NCBI GenBank assembly: GCA_963693365.1
Contig: CAVNZM010000017.1
Location: 4,216,001 to 4,280,000 of the forward strand
DNA length: 64,000 nt
Reading direction: 5' to 3'
From: Amoebidium appalachense
Lineage: Eukaryota > Ichthyosporea
The notes below the pieces were generated by a model that saw only the letters and a list, made by a program, of their open reading frames with translations, had not been told where the DNA came from and did no database searches. A program made the position numbers and the translations under genes. Below are positions 58,046 to 64,000 of the stretch, one piece after another. Positions within the stretch are counted from its first letter, which is position 1. The number at the start of each line of letters is the position of its first letter.

Positions 58046-58936
58046 CAGAGGGAATGAGGGAGGGGAGGGGGGGAGGGGGGGGGGGGGGGGGGGGCGAAAG
58101 AAAGAGACAGGGTAAGAGAGGGAAAGACACTGAGAAGGAACGAGGGGGAAAAGAGTTGTGTACGTGTATGCACTCTGCGAGCGTGTTTGTTGGGGACACA
58201 GGAATAAACTTTGGTGGGGGAGTTCTCTTTCTTGGACCCAGCACTCCAAGTCATGATGCTCGGTGGTGGTGCATCGGGTGATGGTTGCGAGGTGGTGGTG
58301 GTGGTGGTGGTGGTTTGGGGGTTGAGGGGAGGGGGGGGGGGGGGGGGGGGGGGGGGAGGACCGGGTTGTGTAAGTGAGAAGGGGAAAGTTGCCTCAAGGG
58401 TTCTTCGAAAGTGCGTAGTAACTTGCATGGTAGGTTGCAAAAAAAAAAGGCAAGGGGCGTGAATACCAAACCAGGGAAGGTAAGGAAGTGGGGTGGGGGG
58501 GTGGGGGGTGGGGGGGGGAAGGAGAGGGGGGTAGGGAGGGGCGGGAGAGGAGGAGATCTAGAAGGTTTGGAAGGCTGCACATGCGTGCACTAATATTAGT
58601 TGTGCAGGAGGGTGGTGCTGGCAGCCTGGCGGCTGGCCCGGTGGCAATTTGAACCGGGAACTAAAAATAAAACAAATAGATCTGAATACATTCCACATTA
58701 CATTCCTGAGCTTCGTTTTGGCCGACCAGACACTCGACCAGACTGAGTGCGAGTTTTGTTGTCTCAGTTCCTTTCAAAGCCTTTGAAAGAACTCCCGTAA
58801 GCTGATTAGGGGAGACAACTAGCCGCTCTTGTCAACTTGTTTAAAGCAGCTCTGCAGGAAGACATGAAAATCAGTCTTTCTCACAGAAAACCTTGTACAG
58901 AGCACACACTAGCTTTGCAATTAGTCATAACCTTTT

Positions 58937-60487
58937 ATGGCACTCACCGGAACAATCTCCTCTCTCCGACCGAGAATGTTTGGACTCAGTAACGGCAACC
59001 TTGTTGGGTTGGTGGCTGTGTTTGGGGTAGTAAACTTCTACCTGTTTTCAAAGGGATTGCTTCCCCATACCTGGGCCAAGTATTCAGGTATGTGCTAGGT
59101 CATCTGCGCATTCCCTTTGTAACTCAAGGAATGATTGTGATCGTACATTTGGCTGCGATGTGTTGAGGGTTGCATGCACTGTGCTTGCAAGTAAACGCAC
59201 CTGCCAAGTTCATGTCGGTGTGCATGCTTATGACCCGTGCGTTTTCCGTGGGTGCGTGCGTGCAGTGCGTGTGTGCGTGCGTGTGTCTTTGTGTCCGTGG
59301 GTGTGTGCGTGCTTGTGTGTGCTTCCGCTGGTTCAGACCGGCTTGTGTGGCTGTGTCTGCCTTCAGGCGTGGCTGTGTGTGCCGGTTCCTACGTGCATGT
59401 ATCTGCGAGCCGCACGTTGTACGTGTTGCACGTGAAAACGCGTGGACACCAATTGTCATGCTCGTTGTGCAGGGCTGACCGAATGACTTGTGTTCGTGTT
59501 GTGTGGTTTGTGCGTGATATGTGAAACACACACACATCATCTTTCTCACCCGTCATGCCTCTCTCCCCATCCTACCTCCCCCCCCCCCCCCTACCCTCCC
59601 TCCCCCCCCCCCCCCCCCCCCCCGGTGCGCTTCCCCAACACACATGCACACACCACCACCACGCGTTCCATCTCCCCTCTTGCTCTTCTCGTTGGTGAAG
59701 GACCGGTTCGTCGGCAAAGCGGTGCACAAGCCTGTGCACGGGCAGGGGCAGAGGGTGGGTGGGTTCCGAGCGAGAAGGTAGAAGGAGGCGGGGGCAGGGG
59801 GCGGGGGCAAGGGCTGGGCTACGGGTGAGGGGAATAGGAGGGTGTGGGTGGGTGGGTAGGAAGGGAGGCGAGGCGGGGCGGGGGGGGTAGGGAGAGAGGG
59901 GAGGGGGGGGGGGGGGGGGGGGGGGAGGGGGAGAGAGGGAGATGGGGCTGGGGGGGACCAGTGTTCAAGCACTTGAATGTTTTTGCAGGCTCTCAGGACC
60001 CAAACAACTATTAATCACACACGAGTACTTTTGAAACTTATAATGGCATATGTTCTTCCTCAGGCCGTGTTTATTTTTATATCCTGCTTCCCGTCACCAT
60101 TACGGCCCGGCTTTTTGGTGGCTGGTGGAATGAACTTATTCCAGGAAGGTAACAGCAAGAAGAATCCCAACTCGTCTCCCCCCCCCCGCCCCTCCCTCCC
60201 CTCCCGCCCTGCCCCTCCCCCTTCCCCCTCTTTCCTCCTCTCTCCCTCCCCTATCTCGCTCCTAGATCTCTCACCTCCCTCCCCCCCCCCCCCTTCCACA
60301 CCCCCCTCCGCCTTTCCCCCCCCTCCCACCCACTAAAGAGACACACAGACACAGATACACACACATACACACATACGCTTGTGTTTGTCTGAGTGTGTGT
60401 GTGTGTGCCTGTGTGTGTGTAAGCGTATGTATCTCCCCTTCCTCTATTTCGCCTCTTTCGTCCCCTTCCTGCCTTCCTCCTTTCTCC

Positions 60488-60526
<39 letters not shown>

Positions 60527-60924
60527 CTCTATGTAACTAACCTATTCTTTAAATGATTCCTTCTTTGGTCCTCCCCCCTCCCCCCCCCTTTTCCCCCTTC
60601 GAATTATTTATTATTTTTGGTCTCATGCATTCAACCCCCCTCCCCCCTCCCCCCTCCCCCTCCCCCCCCCCCGCCCCCCCAAAAAAAAAAGAAAAAAAAA
60701 AGAAAAAATAAAATAAAATGAAATAAAAAAACTTGAAATAAAAAACGGGGGGGTGTTCGGGGAGGGGGGGGGGGGGGGGGGGGGGACAATATGGTATCAA
60801 TGATATTAGCAATAACAATCCGAATCATTACTACCACGACATGTAAAGCAGAGGCCTGAGGAGTAGGTGATGACTTGAAAGGTGCCAAATGCATACATTC
60901 AAGCACACATACACGTACACGCAG

Positions 60925-60958
<34 letters not shown>

Positions 60959-61265
60959 GATAACCAAGCACTCTAATAGATCTTACGGCATCCGATCCTC
61001 GAAAGGGGGAATCCCCTGTTCTTTTGCCCTACTCTCCGGTAGTTTTCCCCAAAATCATGAAATTTGGTATGGTGTTTTCTCATAATAGACAGCGAATGTT
61101 AATGTAAGCCTGGCCTTTTTTTTTTTTTTGCTAATAAAAAAAAAATGCTCACTGCAGCAATGTGTATATTGGCGCCCTGCCGCTTTCCTTATTTGGACAT
61201 GTAGATAAACTCTACAGTATGGGGGTACGTTTAACTCTTACACCCCCCCTCCCCCCCTTCTTTCT

Positions 61266-61338
<73 letters not shown>

Positions 61339-62643
61339 CTCCCCCCCCCCCCCCCCCCCCCCACTCTCTCTCTCTCTCACTCCCCCTCTCTGTCCCTCTC
61401 ACTCACTCACTGCTCTCCCCATCCTCCCTCCGCCACTCCCCCTCCCCCCCCCCCCCCCCTCCCCAACAGGTTTCTCAATCTGTGTTTGGTCTTGCTTTCT
61501 TTTGCACCATCTATTATGATTGTGCATGTGTACTTTGTGTCTTTCTTTGTATTCTCTTCCCCCCCCCCCCCCCCCCCCGACTTGGGCCCTCCCTGAGGAT
61601 GGGCTCTGCTTATGACGCATACTGTGCGCATGGCTGATGTTGCATACTTGAATGTTTGCCTTTGCATGTGTCCTGCACCATGCTTCTCATCGTGTATGCG
61701 TACTTTGTACTGTGTTCCGCATTCAAACCCCCCTGTCTTCTTTCAGAGGTGTCCTTTCAGGACAGACCACTGTGTGGAGACATCTTTACTTCCATGCAAC
61801 CGGGCATGGTTGCTCTGTGTCGTGCATCTGTAAGCACATACGCGTTTTTCGCTGCACTGCATTAGTTTGCACACACATCTTCACCGTTCTGCTCACCTTG
61901 CTTGCATAAGCAACCCTGCTCGTCTTTGATCAAGACGGGTTGACCCACCCAAGTTCAGTTGATGCTGCTGTTTGAGTTGGAGCGTCGTATATACGCGGGC
62001 TAAGGGGTCGAAACTCAGACGCAATTGATGACTTGGGCCCTCCCTGAGGATGGGCTCTGCTTATGACGCATACTGTGCGCATGGCTGATGTTGCATACTT
62101 GAATGTTTGCCTTTGCATGTGTCCTGCACCATGCTTCTCATCGTGTATGCGTACTTTGTACTGTGTTCCGCATTCAAACCCCCCCCCTTCATCCCCCTCC
62201 TCTTTACCCTTCCCCTCCTACCTTTCAATGTGTTTGAGCGTGCAATGACTACCCACATACTCTTTTTGTTACGCAATATAATGATAGTTGTCAGCTTCTG
62301 GTCACCCCCCCCCCCCCCCCCCCCCCCTCCCCTCATCCCCCATTCCCCCCCTCCCACCCCACTACCAGAACTATCCAGCCACCACATATACCCCCTCTCC
62401 CCCCCCCCCCCCCCCCCCCCCCTCACCACCACATACACACATAAGCACACCTTTTCAACTCTCCCCCCATCCCACCGAACATGTGCAGCTGGCTGTATGA
62501 TGGTTGGCTTTGTTGATATTTTACTTACACGTTGCCTGGGGGTTGTCTTGTCTTTTTATTAACCTCTTGAGGACCGTAGATTTCACGAGATCGAGATCGA
62601 GATCGAGGTCACCAGCACGGAGACGACCAAGTTTGTGCTCTAA
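58937..62643 (+). CDS. Small two-helix membrane protein, 99 residues, three exons
   Basis: Exons 58937-59087, 60064-60148 and 62580-62643 (stop TAA) join in consistent phase (GTATGT and GTAACA donors). Residues ~21-38 (NLVGLVAVFGVVNFYLFS) and ~52-68 (RVYFYILLPVTITARLF) are hydrophobic and probably membrane-spanning, followed by GGWWNELIPG. The acidic tail HEIEIEIEVTSTETTKFVL ends the protein. The last acceptor (ACCGTAG at 62579) was chosen because it preserves phase and ends just before an AATAAA at 62674-62679. The alternative AG at 62571-62572 would read an Arg/Ser-rich tail in another frame. No family recognised. Exons 1-2 are firm, the last moderately so. Confidence 0.65.
61579..62178 (+). 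repeat. Tandem polyC-tailed repeats, subfamily A (best complete unit 61735-62178)
   Basis: A 5'-truncated copy (61579-61727) is followed after a short C run by a full ~445-bp unit. Hairpins in the full unit: TGTCC/GGACA (61750-61764), CCAC/GTGG (61767-61777), GCAACC/GGTTGC (61796-61813), TTGCTT/AAGCAA (61898-61913), CGTCTT/AAGACG (61921-61937), a long stem closing 61970-61978 with 62012-62020, GCATG/CATGC (62115-62134) and the terminal GTAC-TTT-GTAC. In the last intron of the two-helix membrane protein gene. Confidence 0.9.
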
Positions 62644-62673
62644 TGTGAACATGAAGTTGATAGGAACTAGCCA

Positions 62674-62679
62674 AATAAA
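62674..62679 (+). terminator. Putative polyadenylation signal of the two-helix membrane protein gene
   Basis: AATAAA 31 bases after the stop codon. Confidence 0.5.
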
Positions 62680-63270
62680 AGTTGCACGAGATTAGAAAAT
62701 ACACTGTCCTTCGTCATATGCACAAAAAATCGAACTTTACTCTAATACCGATACCTTGTATATGGTGTATCTACAAAGGGTGCTTGCTGGCTTGACGACA
62801 TCGAAATGCTGTCAATGCAATCTTCTGATTGGACCTAAGAATGGCTCCAAATGGCAAAACATGATTGGCCGGTTCAGTCGACATCGATGGCAACTCTAAG
62901 ATTTTCTCAATATCTCGAAAGTCACTTCAGAAACAGATATCAAAGATACGAAATAATGATATTTTCCCCAAACCATCTTAGTAACGTTTGTAGGTAAGAC
63001 ATATACCTGTCGGCATATGTAATTTATTTGAGCTTTTTCTATCGATTATGAGCCGCAATACAGTTGTTTAGGTCCCTACCGGGAGCCGGTAGAATCAATT
63101 AGTCCGGTCTTCTAGAGGTTAATGTTTCTTTTCTTGTTTTACCCCTTCATCGTGTATGTTGCTGTGCCTCCCATCCCCCCCCCGCCTCCCCCCTTCCCCT
63201 TCCAGCCCCCCCCCCCCCCCCCCCCCCCCCTCCCCCCCCCTCCCCCCCCTTCCCCTTCCAATCCCCCACT

Positions 63271-63435
63271 CAGACGCAATTGATGACTTGGGTCCTCCCT
63301 GAGGATGGGCTCTGCTTATGACGCATACTGTGCACATGGCTGATGTTGCATACTTGAATGTTTGCCTTTGCATGTATCCTGCACCATGCTTCTCGTCGTG
63401 TATGCGTACTTCGTACCGTGTTCCGCATTCAAACC
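63271..63435 (+). repeat. PolyC-tailed repeat, subfamily A, 5'-truncated
   Basis: Starts at CTCAGACGCAATTGATGACT and ends GCATTCAAA plus C run, followed by a ~30-base A run. Intergenic, about 0.6 kb past the two-helix protein gene. Confidence 0.85.
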
Positions 63436-63439
63436 CCCC

Positions 63440-63493
<54 letters not shown>

Positions 63494-63704
63494 AAAGTTT
63501 TTCAAGTTTTTTCATTTTCACTTTTTTTTTTTTTTTTTCATTTTCACATTGCACTGTGGACTGTCAATTCTTACTCGGCACTGTGTACCACATTTTCCCC
63601 ACCCACCCCTCTTACTGTCCTTCTATTGACATGTTGAAGTTGGGCGGGCGTTCCAAGGCTGGGGCAGGGAGGGAGCTCTGTGTGTGTGTGTGTTTCAACG
63701 GGAA

Positions 63705-63741
<37 letters not shown>

Positions 63742-63876
63742 AACAGATCTAAGGTCGGTAGAATCAACCTCCACAATGTTTTGTTTTCCGGAGCTCAGTC
63801 GAGGTGCCATGTAGGGTCGATGGAGCCACGGAAATCTGGCCAATCCGTAACCAAAGAAAAGACCATGTACCTTACG
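63742..63876. other. Possible coding island near the window end
   Basis: Both strands are open for about 45 codons. The plus strand reads ..VGRINLHNVLFSGAQSRCHV.. between a TAACAG acceptor and an AC|GTAAGC donor. The minus strand reads ..KVHGLFFGYGLARFPWLHR... The plus-strand donor does not join in frame to the next AG at 63969-63970. Undecided; no family recognised. Confidence 0.25.
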
Positions 63877-63885
63877 TAAGCTACT

Positions 63886-63919
<34 letters not shown>

Positions 63920-64000
63920 TTCCCCCCATCCCTCCCTCCTCCTGGCCCCCGCCCCCTGCCCCTCCCCCAGATTCGGTCGGTAGTCAACTGCTGTGATGAG

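Noticed and set aside
61612-61833. Cys-rich open frames recurring in each repeat copy ([14 protein letters not shown]...)
   Set aside because: They are open in several frames and end in the poly(C) tail, and truncated copies show no reading-frame conservation.
61735-62178. Hammerhead ribozyme in the repeats (expected near some Penelope-like elements)
   Set aside because: CTGAGGA and CGAAAC core-like strings occur, but not in the order or spacing, with the stems, that a hammerhead needs.

Overview
This window is nuclear DNA from an intron-rich eukaryote. Spliceosomal introns have clear GT..AG ends and consistent phases, TATA and CCAAT boxes lie upstream of several genes, and a tRNA gene has pol III signals. 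A canonical EGF domain in a secreted protein, ZnT9- and FMC1-like genes and a Chlamys/Naiad-like retroelement suggest a protist, perhaps a unicellular relative of animals; the sequence does not settle this. Introns and spacers are packed with poly(C)/poly(G), (CA)n/(TG)n, (CT)n and (GGGA)n tracts, so most long open frames are low-complexity and not genes.

Layout. 1-11.6 kb (+): the last eleven coding exons of the ribosome-biogenesis GTPase NOG2/GNL2; the 5' end is off the window. 12.2-12.5 kb: a degenerate minisatellite. 14.75-17.2 kb (-): a five-exon gene for a secreted EGF plus beta-trefoil-like protein, with its promoter at 17.37 kb. 18.3 kb: a possible terminal exon on the minus strand. 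21.3-38 kb (+): the mitochondrial zinc transporter SLC30A9 (ZnT9), 5' exons uncertain. One of its introns carries a Penelope-like retroelement with an N-terminal GIY-YIG domain, another a MITE-like element and another a tRNA-Arg(ACG). 39.7-43.7 kb (-): FMC1, an ATP synthase assembly factor. 45.3-46.6 kb (+): a PLAC8-type cysteine-rich protein. 50.0-54.9 kb (-): an AlaX-type alanyl-tRNA editing protein. 56.0-57.2 kb (+): a two-exon gene for a 93-residue unknown protein. 58.9-62.7 kb (+): a three-exon gene for a 99-residue, two-helix membrane protein.

The recognisable genes are housekeeping functions (ribosome assembly, mitochondrial zinc export, F1-ATPase assembly, tRNA proofreading) and do not form one pathway.

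The most unusual content is non-coding. A dispersed repeat family has a fixed 3' end (a GTAC-TTC-GTAC hairpin, then ATTCAAA, then a long C tract), variable 5' truncation and a chain of short hairpins. By hand count every copy inside a gene (25 of 25, in five genes on both strands) lies in the sense orientation. Two identical copies of about 312 bp flank the retroelement as direct repeats. Four exons also have decayed partial copies of their splice-junction ends in the adjoining introns, and many splice sites sit directly in (GT)n, (CA)n or poly(C) tracts.
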